From Syntrophobacter sp. DG_60 (GTDB lineage Bacteria; Desulfobacterota; Desulfofervidia; Desulfofervidales; DG-60): 12,965 bases of DNA. The position numbers and the translations under genes were made by a program. The stretch covers positions 1-12,965 of the forward strand of contig LJNA01000036.1 of the NCBI GenBank assembly GCA_001304365.1, in the 5' to 3' direction. A model generated the notes under the pieces. It saw nothing but the letters and a program-made list of their open reading frames with translations. It had not been told where the DNA came from and did no database searches. Positions 5,447 to 11,629 of the stretch are shown here, in pieces. Numbering within the stretch: position 1 is the stretch's first letter; each line of letters opens with the position of its first letter.

Positions 5447-6814
5447 TTAAATTTCCATATGAGGTACATCGACCTCTAATGTCTTTTCCTTTTCTTTCAA
5501 ATACTCCTCATGGCAGAAAGGATAACCAAAATGCTTCCACCACTTTACAATAACTTTGTAGACCTCAGGCCTCATGATAACCCCAGGTGGAAAGACACCC
5601 TCTGATACCATGCCCCTAATAAAACTCCCACTAAACTTCTGCTTTTCTTTCAGGTGATTACAGTTTCCACTGTAGGCAATCTCCCCACACTTAGGGCAAT
5701 ACCAAAACTCAGCCATATTCTGAGGCCTTATCTTTAGGCCATACTCCACATCGGTAGGAGGGGCAGGAAAACCAAAACTAGGTACTCCTTTGTCCCAAAG
5801 TATCTGTGTGGCATACATATCATAATAATCGCCTACAGCCGCATGATCTCTGCCAAACATATGATGGGTACAACCCATGTTCTGCCTAATTACTCCATGC
5901 AGGAGGGACTCAAGAGGATTTCCATACCTCATATCCCATAAACATATGGTTACTAAGTGCCTTTCTGGCTTGATATAACCTCCAGTATGTACCGCTTCAT
6001 GAGCCTCAACTATGGCCTCATCCGGATAATCCCCTCTTCTTTTAACACCAATGATGGCATTTACCTGGATACCGTTACAAGGCTCTATATCCCCTATATA
6101 AGCGGCATTCTTCATGAGGAACTCATGGCCAACATGGGGAACGTTTCTAGTTTGATGGTTTATTACAGTCCTCCACCCTCTCCTCTCATATTCCTCCCTG
6201 GACCTTTTAGGAGGATACCAGAACCTATCGAATGGTGACCTCAGCATAGGTTCATTTATTATGGTATACTTCCCAGCTAATACCACTGGGTTAAGACTCC
6301 GATAAATAACCCAACCTGGCATCTTTTTATCCATCCGTACCCTTACAACCTCTGGATTATTTTCAGGGGTCCCAAAAGTCCTATCAGCTAACTCATCTGG
6401 ATCAATCCTATATACTTCTTCAACATCAAGGATGGCAAAGGGCTGCCCTTTAAGCCTAATGAGCACCCTATCTCCATGGATAACACCTAACTTCTTATAA
6501 TCCTTCTCACTAATATCAAAAACCAATGGATAAGGAAAAATCCAATTATTTAACAGCCTCCTCTCCTTCAATACCCTCTCAACCTCTGCGTGTTTCATTG
6601 ACCCCTCAACCGGACTAAAGAAACCATAACAAATAGACATTATCTCCCTATAAACATTCCTCACAGGCACACCATCGCTCAAGTTGGGTTTAATGTCATA
6701 AACAGGACAACCTTTGGCCAACCTTTTTGCCAGATGAGCATCCCTCACAACCCTTTCAACAAGGTTCCCTCCATGAGGTATAGGCCTTTCTATCATTAAC
6801 TTTGAAATTGGCAT
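5447..6814 (-). CDS. sat: ATP sulfurylase (sulfate adenylyltransferase)
   Basis: It forms APS and pyrophosphate from sulfate and ATP in the cytoplasm, the first step of dissimilatory sulfate reduction. At 455 residues it is a single-function enzyme without an APS-kinase domain. The visible catalytic motifs are QTRN at 221-224 with HVGH at 227-230, HTGGYIKPERH at about 276-286, and GRDHAAVGD at 321-329. A Cys/His cluster near the C-terminus (CPKC at 373-376, C385, H387) could bind zinc, as described for some bacterial ATP sulfurylases. The start is set by AAGGAGGT 5 nt upstream of the ATG. It sits between a small winged-helix gene and the 118-aa gene. The partner genes of the pathway (apr, qmo, dsr, pyrophosphatase) are not in this window. 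An assimilatory or reverse, sulfur-oxidising role is formally possible. Confidence 0.97.
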   Translation of the reverse strand: MPISKLMIERPIPHGGNLVERVVRDAHLAKRLAKGCPVYDIKPNLSDGVPVRNVYREIMSICYGFFSPVEGSMKHAEVERVLKERRLLNNWIFPYPLVFDISEKDYKKLGVIHGDRVLIRLKGQPFAILDVEEVYRIDPDELADRTFGTPENNPEVVRVRMDKKMPGWVIYRSLNPVVLAGKYTIINEPMLRSPFDRFWYPPKRSREEYERRGWRTVINHQTRNVPHVGHEFLMKNAAYIGDIEPCNGIQVNAIIGVKRRGDYPDEAIVEAHEAVHTGGYIKPERHLVTICLWDMRYGNPLESLLHGVIRQNMGCTHHMFGRDHAAVGDYYDMYATQILWDKGVPSFGFPAPPTDVEYGLKIRPQNMAEFWYCPKCGEIAYSGNCNHLKEKQKFSGSFIRGMVSEGVFPPGVIMRPEVYKVIVKWWKHFGYPFCHEEYLKEKEKTLEVDVPHMEI

Positions 6815-6831
6815 TGCGTACCTCCTTAATT

Positions 6832-6845
6832 ATTTTTTAAAAAAT
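6832..6845. repeat. 14-bp AT palindrome between the winged-helix gene and sat
   Basis: A-T6-A6-T, lying just upstream of the sat Shine-Dalgarno. It is weak as an RNA hairpin but could be a binding site or a flexible spacer that keeps the sat ribosome site open. Confidence 0.3.
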
Positions 6846-6853
6846 CTCATTTT

Positions 6854-7057
6854 CTATAGGCCAACCAGCTTATATCCTCCTACACCAGCCGCCCTGCCTC
6901 CACTGGTAACCTTCCCTTCCTTTTCTAATTCCTTTATTAGTTTCATGACAGCACGCCTTTCTATTCCAATGCCTTTGGCAATTTCTGCCTGAGTAGCCAC
7001 TCCTTTTCCCCCAATACCCTTCAAAAAATCTATTATTTTTTGTTTCTCTTCAGCCAT
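6854..7057 (-). CDS. Small winged-helix DNA-binding protein
   Basis: A 67-residue protein made almost wholly of one winged-helix domain. The first helix is EKQKIIDFLKG. The helix-turn-helix is at about 21-49 (ATQAEIAKGIGIERRAVMKLIKELEKEGKV). A Gly-rich wing and final strand follow (TSGGRAAGVGGYKLVGL). It has no ligand-binding domain or cysteine. The start is the ATG at 7057, with GGAGGG 7 nt upstream; reading from the TTG at 7072 would place that ribosome site inside the gene. It lies between the transporter genes and sat in one operon, so it may regulate them, or be an architectural protein. No partner domain shows what it senses. Its size resembles the isolated winged-helix domains found beside energy-metabolism genes in sulfate reducers and archaea, but I cannot name a family. 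Confidence 0.8.
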   Translation of the reverse strand: MAEEKQKIIDFLKGIGGKGVATQAEIAKGIGIERRAVMKLIKELEKEGKVTSGGRAAGVGGYKLVGL

Positions 7058-7095
7058 TTGCTTTCCCTCCAATTCAAATTCTCTGGCTCTTTTTT

Positions 7096-7806
7096 TTAAA
7101 CCTCTTTCTTTTCCTTGGCCTTTACCATCCTGAGTCCAAAGCCTTCAAACAAGAAGTAAATAGCATATCCCCACCACAGGGTGTAAATGACATAAAATAC
7201 CAGGGAAAATGTCAAAATGCCTGCATGTGTCTTAGCGCTCTCTGGCTCTATCCCATAGAAGTTATAACCTGGCTCAACCGCCTTACTTACCACATCTGAA
7301 AGAAACTTTGCCTCTGCAAATTTCTTTTGTTTCTTGAGTCCTTTATCCATGGCCTTAAGTGAGAGCCACCAGTAGTACATGACCTCCTTTTCATCATATC
7401 CATACTTTTCAGATACCTCATCACCTTTATTCTCAAACATGGCATCAGAATCACTGAGTGCGCTTTTAAGCATAGTACCAAGGTCACCAGCTATCTTTAT
7501 CTTATTTTCTTCAATAGCGACCTCTGCACCGGCCTTTAAATAAAGCCTGCTTACCTTTTCAACCTCTTCAGCACCTTTCATAGTGATACTTACATCGATC
7601 TCTTTTCCTATAAATTTTTCATTCTTTTCTATAACATCCCCGATATAGTATGTTGAGCCTTTGGCAATGCTATTAAAGAGCATATCGGCATACTCCAGAC
7701 CATTTTTTTTGCCAGGAAATACTGGTGAGTATATGATGAAAAGCACCACAAAAAACGATATGGTAAGGATTAGCCCTAAAGTAAACTCCTTTTTGTGTGT
7801 TATCAT
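7096..7806 (-). CDS. Two-TM membrane protein partner of TSUP permease (copy B)
   Basis: A 236-residue protein with one membrane segment near the N-terminus (about 10-30), a soluble region (about 31-195) that should lie outside the cytoplasmic membrane, a second membrane segment (about 197-222) and a Lys-rich cytoplasmic tail. I do not recognise the family. Its start codon follows the permease stop by 5 bp, and the Shine-Dalgarno AGGAGGGA is formed by the last codons of the permease, so translation is probably coupled and the two proteins may form a complex. By eye it differs from copy A at about 32 of 236 positions. The stretch from KFIGKEIDVS to VSRLYLKAGA is unchanged and may be a functional surface. 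Confidence 0.85.
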   Translation of the reverse strand: MITHKKEFTLGLILTISFFVVLFIIYSPVFPGKKNGLEYADMLFNSIAKGSTYYIGDVIEKNEKFIGKEIDVSITMKGAEEVEKVSRLYLKAGAEVAIEENKIKIAGDLGTMLKSALSDSDAMFENKGDEVSEKYGYDEKEVMYYWWLSLKAMDKGLKKQKKFAEAKFLSDVVSKAVEPGYNFYGIEPESAKTHAGILTFSLVFYVIYTLWWGYAIYFLFEGFGLRMVKAKEKKEV

Positions 7807-7811
7807 CTTTA

Positions 7812-9071
7812 TTATCCCTCCTTTAGTTTTCTTAAGTTCCCAAGAAATTTACTGATTACCCACACTGCGAAGGTACCCACAATGGCAAAAAATATTATAG
7901 TCCCTGCGGTATTTAAAAAATCTGCCAAAGATTTTGATATCGGAAGAACTTCAAGCCCTCTCAGCTTTGATGGCAATGCCAGGAGTCTATTTAGAAAGCC
8001 TGCAATGATAGCAGTGGCATAAAATCCCCTAATATACATCCCCCTTACCACCTTTGTGGTAAGTGCTCCGACCTGGATACCTATAAGGGAGCCCAAAAGC
8101 ATACCAGTAGCCAGGGTATAGAATATGAAACCATAGATGGCATACTGGGAAATGGATGCATAGCCTGCGGTAAAGATTATCTGAAGTATGTCAGTCCCTA
8201 CAGTGGTAAATGAGGATACACCCAGCAGGTAAACAAACATGGGAAATGTCAAAAATCCACCTCCAACACCCATTATTGCCGCCACAAAGCCTACAATACC
8301 TCCGCAACTAGCCACGAAAATTGCTGGCAATCTCCTGCCACCCGCCACTAAATCAAAGTCAAATGCTATCTTAGGAGGAATATTTACTGATTGCAGTTTC
8401 ATAGCAATTCCTGTGGTAGCAACAGCGCCCTTTGGCACTCCACCATCGTGGGCCGTTACCTCCTTTCCTGCCTTCCTTAGCTTAAGGAAATCGTACATGG
8501 CATAGAAACCCAAAAAACCCAGCATAAACACATACACTCCGCTTATGAACGCATCACTGAGCACTGGACTAATGGCATAAAGGGCCCTATTTATAATACC
8601 CCCAACAGATACCCCTATGAGAGAACCTACCACAAATGTTACTGCCAGCCCTAGAGAGACATTGCCCAATTTTCTGTGCACCGCGGTCCCCATGATAGCT
8701 TTGGCAAATATGTGAAACAAATCTGTCCCCACGGCGAGAATCCCCTTTACACCAGCGCTCATCAATGCTGGTGTGATTATAAATCCACCCCCAGCCCCAA
8801 TGCACCCGGTAATCAGACCAGCAATCAGACCTATAACGATTGATACAAGAAACACAAAAACTGAGTAAAATGCTGGGCAATATGCCTTTTTACCACCTAA
8901 GATCGCCGGCAGATCTGCAGCAAATGCAATTGAGACAAGTATTATAGGAAGCAGCATCACCCCCAGGATTAAAAGCCTCTTTTTGCTCTTTAGGATGTTT
9001 TGAGACATTTCCATTTCCCACCTGGCATGCGCTATTGCTGCCATCCTCAATCCCTCATATAATTTCCTCAT
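7812..9071 (-). CDS. TauE/SafE (TSUP) family permease, copy B, putative sulfate or sulfur-anion transporter
   Basis: A 419-residue membrane protein with about eight to nine segments. It shows the two internal repeats of the TauE/SafE (DUF81) family: GAGGGFIITPAL at 92-103 with GTDLFHIFAKA, and GVGGGFLTFPMF at 268-279 with GTDILQIIFTA. A hydrophilic linker (about 197-235) divides the halves. A charged cytoplasmic N-terminus precedes the first segment (33-52). Family members move sulfite, sulfonates or other sulfur-containing anions. Linkage to sat suggests sulfate import here, which is inference. GGAGG lies 4-5 nt before the ATG. A sigma-54-like promoter 60-75 bp upstream should drive this gene and probably the four behind it (7096-5076), perhaps reaching the porin. 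Confidence 0.92.
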   Translation of the reverse strand: MRKLYEGLRMAAIAHARWEMEMSQNILKSKKRLLILGVMLLPIILVSIAFAADLPAILGGKKAYCPAFYSVFVFLVSIVIGLIAGLITGCIGAGGGFIITPALMSAGVKGILAVGTDLFHIFAKAIMGTAVHRKLGNVSLGLAVTFVVGSLIGVSVGGIINRALYAISPVLSDAFISGVYVFMLGFLGFYAMYDFLKLRKAGKEVTAHDGGVPKGAVATTGIAMKLQSVNIPPKIAFDFDLVAGGRRLPAIFVASCGGIVGFVAAIMGVGGGFLTFPMFVYLLGVSSFTTVGTDILQIIFTAGYASISQYAIYGFIFYTLATGMLLGSLIGIQVGALTTKVVRGMYIRGFYATAIIAGFLNRLLALPSKLRGLEVLPISKSLADFLNTAGTIIFFAIVGTFAVWVISKFLGNLRKLKEG

Positions 9072-9131
9072 ATGCCCTCCTTTTTTTACGCTTATTTAAA
9101 GTCCTCCACTCTCTTGCCAAATGTCAAAGAC

Positions 9132-9147
9132 TCAAAAAGTGTGCCAA
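9132..9147 (-). promoter_or_regulatory. Sigma-54-like promoter of the permease B-sat cluster
   Basis: The minus strand reads TTGGCACACTTTTTGA: TGGCAC, five bases, then TTGA. It differs from the sensor-gene promoter at a single base within the 16. The predicted start lies near 9120, giving a leader of about 48 nt. TGCCAAA in this context occurs only three times in the window, each time about 60-120 bp before a minus-strand gene. Confidence 0.6.
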
Positions 9148-9188
9148 ATGAAAAAACCTTGTAAAACGTTATTTAAAATAAAGAGAGG

Positions 9189-9207
9189 TGTCAGATATTT
9201 GGAGACA
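9189..9207. promoter_or_regulatory. Putative proximal activator operator at the permease B promoter
   Basis: A perfect TGTC-N11-GACA palindrome centred about 54 bp upstream of the -24 GG, the same offset as at the sensor gene (about 55) and the stress-protein gene (about 51). The central bases are not the A-tract of the other sites, so only the inverted ends are conserved. Confidence 0.45.
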
Positions 9208-9220
9208 GTTATCCTACTTC

Positions 9221-9239
9221 TGTCACCAAAAAATAGACC
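9221..9239. promoter_or_regulatory. Putative distal activator operator at the permease B promoter
   Basis: TGTC-N11-GACC with the A-tract core shared with the sites at 1169 and 2168. Its centre is 32 bp (about three helical turns) beyond the proximal site, a spacing that would place two activator dimers on one face of the DNA. Confidence 0.45.
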
Positions 9240-9260
9240 TGATCCGTTAAGCAGTAGATA

Positions 9261-9292
9261 TTGTTGAGTCGTTAAATGGTTAAATCGTGGAA
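9261..9292. repeat. 8-bp tandem array (TCGTTAAA type), four units
   Basis: Four consecutive 8-mers: TTGTTGAG, TCGTTAAA, TGGTTAAA, TCGTGGAA. Sixteen bases (9268-9283) and fourteen bases (9279-9292) recur exactly at 11517-11532 and 11544-11557, so this is the same repeat as the one between permease A and the phosphoglycerate mutase. Confidence 0.6.
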
Positions 9293-9422
9293 GCTGCAAG
9301 ACGCAAGCTGCAGAAGTAAGTAGGATATAGTAGGTAGGGGATAAGATGAAAAAAAACCAACAGACCCCAGGAGGGTAGAAGCATGAAACCTGAGGCCTGT
9401 AGGTTGTAAAAAAGGGGAAAGA

Positions 9423-10133
9423 CTAAACCTCCTTCTTTTCTTTGGCCTTTACCATCTTAAGGCCAAAACCCTCAAATAGAAAGTAGATGGCAAATCCCCA
9501 CCACAGGGTGTAAATGACATAAAATACCAGGGAACCTGTCAAAATGCCTGCATGTTCTCTAGCACTCTCTCCCTTTATCCCATAGAAGTTATACCCTGGT
9601 TCAACGGCCTTGCTTAGCACATCTAAGATAAAGGCTGCTTCTGCGAATTTCTTTTGTTTCTTAAGTGCTTTATCCATGGCATGAAATGAGAGCCACCAGT
9701 AGTACATAGCCTCCTTCTCATCATATCCATACCTTTCAGACACCTCATCACCTTTATTCTTAAACATGGCATCAGAGTCAGCAAGTGCGCTTTTAAGCAT
9801 AGTGCCCAGGTCACCGGCTATCTTTATGTTATTTTCTTCAATAGCAATAGTTGCGCCGGCCTTTAAATAAAGCCTGCTTACCTTTTCAACCTCTTCAGCA
9901 CCTTTCATAGTGATACTTACATCAATCTCTTTTCCTATAAATTTTTCATTCTTTTCCATAATAGCTGGGATATAGTATGTTGAGCCCTTGGCCATTCTAT
10001 TAAAGATCATATCAGCATACTCCAATCCATTCCTTTTACCAGGAAATACTGGTGAGTATATGATGAAAAGTACTACAAAAAATGATATGGTAAGGATTAG
10101 CCCTATACTAAACTCCTTTTTGTGCTCTATCAT
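9423..10133 (-). CDS. Two-TM membrane protein partner of TSUP permease (copy A)
   Basis: The paralogue of the protein at 7096-7806, with the same length (236 residues), the same two membrane segments and the same Lys-rich end. Differences cluster at residues about 43-60, in the helices around 150-170 and just before the second membrane segment. The gene begins 7 bp after the stop of permease A, and again uses a ribosome site formed by the permease's final codons (LKEG-stop). Family and biochemical role are unknown. The persistence of the pairing through a duplication is the main evidence that the protein is a fixed partner of the permease. The 289-bp gap before permease B's promoter region suggests that this pair forms its own transcription unit. 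Confidence 0.85.
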   Translation of the reverse strand: MIEHKKEFSIGLILTISFFVVLFIIYSPVFPGKRNGLEYADMIFNRMAKGSTYYIPAIMEKNEKFIGKEIDVSITMKGAEEVEKVSRLYLKAGATIAIEENNIKIAGDLGTMLKSALADSDAMFKNKGDEVSERYGYDEKEAMYYWWLSFHAMDKALKKQKKFAEAAFILDVLSKAVEPGYNFYGIKGESAREHAGILTGSLVFYVIYTLWWGFAIYFLFEGFGLKMVKAKEKKEV

Positions 10134-10140
10134 CTCTTTT

Positions 10141-11421
10141 TTATCCCTCCTTTAGGGTCTTTAGATTACCAAAGAATTTGCTAGCTACCCACAGTGCAAA
10201 TGCGCCCACAATGGCAAAAAATACTATAATGCCTATTTTATCTAAGAAATTTACCGCAGATTCTGATATCTTAATAACTTCAAGGTCCCTTAGCTTTGAT
10301 GGCAGGGCAAAGGACCTGTTTATAAAACCTGCAATGATAGCAGTGGCATAAAATCCCCTAAGGTACATCCCCGGTACAACCTTTGTGGTAAGTGCCCCCA
10401 CCTGGATGCCTATAAGTGAACCCAAAAGCATACCAGTAGCCAGGGTGTAGAATATGAAACCATAGATGGCATACTGGGAAATGGATGCATAGCCTGCAGT
10501 AAAGATTATCTGAAGTATGTCAGTCCCTACAGCAGTAAATGAGGATACACCAAGTATATAAATAAACATAGGAAATGTTATGAATCCACCTCCAACACCC
10601 ATTATTGCCGCTACAAAACCTACCACCCATCCACAGGCGGCCACAAACACTGCCGATATGCTTCTTCCACCTGGTACTAAATCAAAATCAAATGCTATCT
10701 TAGGGGGGATATTTACTGATTGTAACTTCATAGCCAGTTCTGTGGTAGCAGTAGCCCCTGAAGGTGCCTTCTCTTTTTCACCACCATCATGGGCAGATAC
10801 TTCCACTCCTGCCTTCCTTAACCTGAGGAAATCCCGCATGGTGTAGAAGCCCAAAAAACCCAATATTATTGCATATACTATGCTTATAAATGCATCACTA
10901 AGCACTGGACTAATGGCATAAAGGGCCCTATTTATAAGGCCTCCGATAGATACCCCTACGATAGAACCCAGCACAAATGCTACTGCCAGCCCTACAGAAA
11001 CATTGCCCAGTTTTCTGTGCACGGCTGTACCCATAATGGCCTTGGCAAATATGTGAAAAAGATCTGTCCCTACAGCAAGAATCCCCTTTATACCAGCACT
11101 CATTAAGGCTGGGGTGATTATAAACCCACCACCAGCCCCAATGCACCCGGTAATCAGGCCGGCAATCAGACCTATAATGATTGATATAAGAAAGACAAAA
11201 AGTGTGTAAAATGCCGGACAATATGCCTTATGCCCACCTAAGAGTATGGGTAGGTCTGCAGCAAATGCAATTGAGACAAGTATTATAGGAAGCAGCATTA
11301 CCCCCAAGATTAAAAGCCTCTTTTTACTCCTGAGGATGTTTTGAGACATCTGAATTTCCCACCTGGCATGCGCTATTGATGCCACCCTAAGTGCCTCATA
11401 TAACTTTCTGCCTATCCCCAT
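10141..11421 (-). CDS. TauE/SafE (TSUP) family permease, copy A, putative sulfate or sulfur-anion transporter
   Basis: A 426-residue paralogue of permease B with the same two TSUP signatures (GAGGGFIITPAL at 95-106; GVGGGFITFPMF at about 275-286). It has three extra residues at the N-terminus and a four-residue longer, more charged linker (GGEKEKAPSGAT). The membrane segments are nearly unchanged from copy B, so a shared or similar substrate is likely. Differences lie in the linker, the N-terminus and the C-terminal segment. A purine-rich AGGGGGGAAT precedes the ATG at 11421. The upstream region has a sigma-70-like promoter and lacks the sigma-54-like element of copy B, which suggests constitutive or otherwise controlled expression. 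It diverges from the phosphoglycerate mutase gene. Confidence 0.92.
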   Translation of the reverse strand: MGIGRKLYEALRVASIAHARWEIQMSQNILRSKKRLLILGVMLLPIILVSIAFAADLPILLGGHKAYCPAFYTLFVFLISIIIGLIAGLITGCIGAGGGFIITPALMSAGIKGILAVGTDLFHIFAKAIMGTAVHRKLGNVSVGLAVAFVLGSIVGVSIGGLINRALYAISPVLSDAFISIVYAIILGFLGFYTMRDFLRLRKAGVEVSAHDGGEKEKAPSGATATTELAMKLQSVNIPPKIAFDFDLVPGGRSISAVFVAACGWVVGFVAAIMGVGGGFITFPMFIYILGVSSFTAVGTDILQIIFTAGYASISQYAIYGFIFYTLATGMLLGSLIGIQVGALTTKVVPGMYLRGFYATAIIAGFINRSFALPSKLRDLEVIKISESAVNFLDKIGIIVFFAIVGAFALWVASKFFGNLKTLKEG

Positions 11422-11470
11422 ATATTCCCCCCTTTTTTTAATATGGAAACTATAAAACTACGCTGTCCAC

Positions 11471-11498
11471 ATTTAACATACAACGTATCAAATGTCAA
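11471..11498 (-). promoter_or_regulatory. Possible sigma-70 promoter of permease A
   Basis: On the minus strand a perfect -35 hexamer TTGACA (11498-11493) is followed after 16 bp by TTAAAT (11476-11471), four of six matches to the -10 consensus. The predicted start is about 43 nt before the ATG at 11421. Confidence 0.45.
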
Positions 11499-11517
11499 CA
11501 ATTAAATCAGAACTTCG

Positions 11518-11557
11518 TCGTTAAATGGTTAAGTCGTTGACTCGTTAAATCGTGGAA
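11518..11557. repeat. 8-bp tandem array (TCGTTAAA type), five units
   Basis: Forty bases split exactly into five 8-mers: TCGTTAAA, TGGTTAAG, TCGTTGAC, TCGTTAAA, TCGTGGAA. The array lies between the divergent permease A and phosphoglycerate mutase promoters and shares two exact blocks with the array at 9261-9292. Confidence 0.65.
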
Positions 11558-11569
11558 TAGTTGCACTAT

Positions 11570-11598
11570 TTGACAATGAGCATTGGGACTTGCATTAA
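11570..11598 (+). promoter_or_regulatory. Possible sigma-70 promoter of the phosphoglycerate mutase gene
   Basis: TTGACA (11570-11575) is a perfect -35 hexamer; 17 bp later stands CATTAA (three of six matches). If used, transcription would start near 11605. That would exclude the upstream start codons at 11561 and 11576 and support the ATG at 11630. Confidence 0.3.
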
Positions 11599-11629
11599 GG
11601 GCAAGAGACTGCTATATGAAAATTGGCGA

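Larger units (their letters stand above)
9072..9422. other. Intergenic region between the two transporter pairs (351 bp)
   Basis: There is no credible gene. From permease B outward it holds a sigma-54-like promoter (9132-9147), two operator-like palindromes (9189-9207, 9221-9239), an 8-bp tandem array (9261-9292) and a direct repeat AAGCTGCA at 9291-9298 and 9305-9312. Towards copy A there is a weak stem (AACCT/AGGTT, about 9380-9410) and, on the minus strand, a run of eight T. Neither forms a convincing terminator for copy A. Confidence 0.6.

Noticed and set aside
5957..6238. Plus-strand ORF opposite sat
   Set aside because: Antisense shadow of the strongly conserved sat frame, with no ribosome site or recognisable domain.
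8587..8880. Overlapping minus-strand ORF inside permease B (also 10928-11221 in permease A)
   Set aside because: Both are out-of-frame readings of conserved permease sequence; their similarity to each other comes from the duplicated gene, not from a second protein.
9340..9422. Terminator for copy A transporter pair
   Set aside because: There is a T-run on the minus strand, but the stem before it is only about 4 bp, and the AACCT/AGGTT stem is not followed by T.
11464..11482. Fifth operator-like site, TGTC-N11-TACA, near the permease A promoter
   Set aside because: It shares TGTCCACA with the site at 1169 but has a mismatch in the second half-site and no sigma-54-like promoter at the expected distance.
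11471..11526. Integron attC-like pair (ATTTAAC ... GTTAAAT)
   Set aside because: The 7-bp ends fit the core consensus, but there is no second inner pair, no integrase and no cassette. GTTAAAT is part of the 8-bp tandem array.
11561..11629. N-terminal extension of phosphoglycerate mutase to TTG 11561 or ATG 11576
   Set aside because: No ribosome site, unlike the family N-terminus, and probably upstream of the transcription start.
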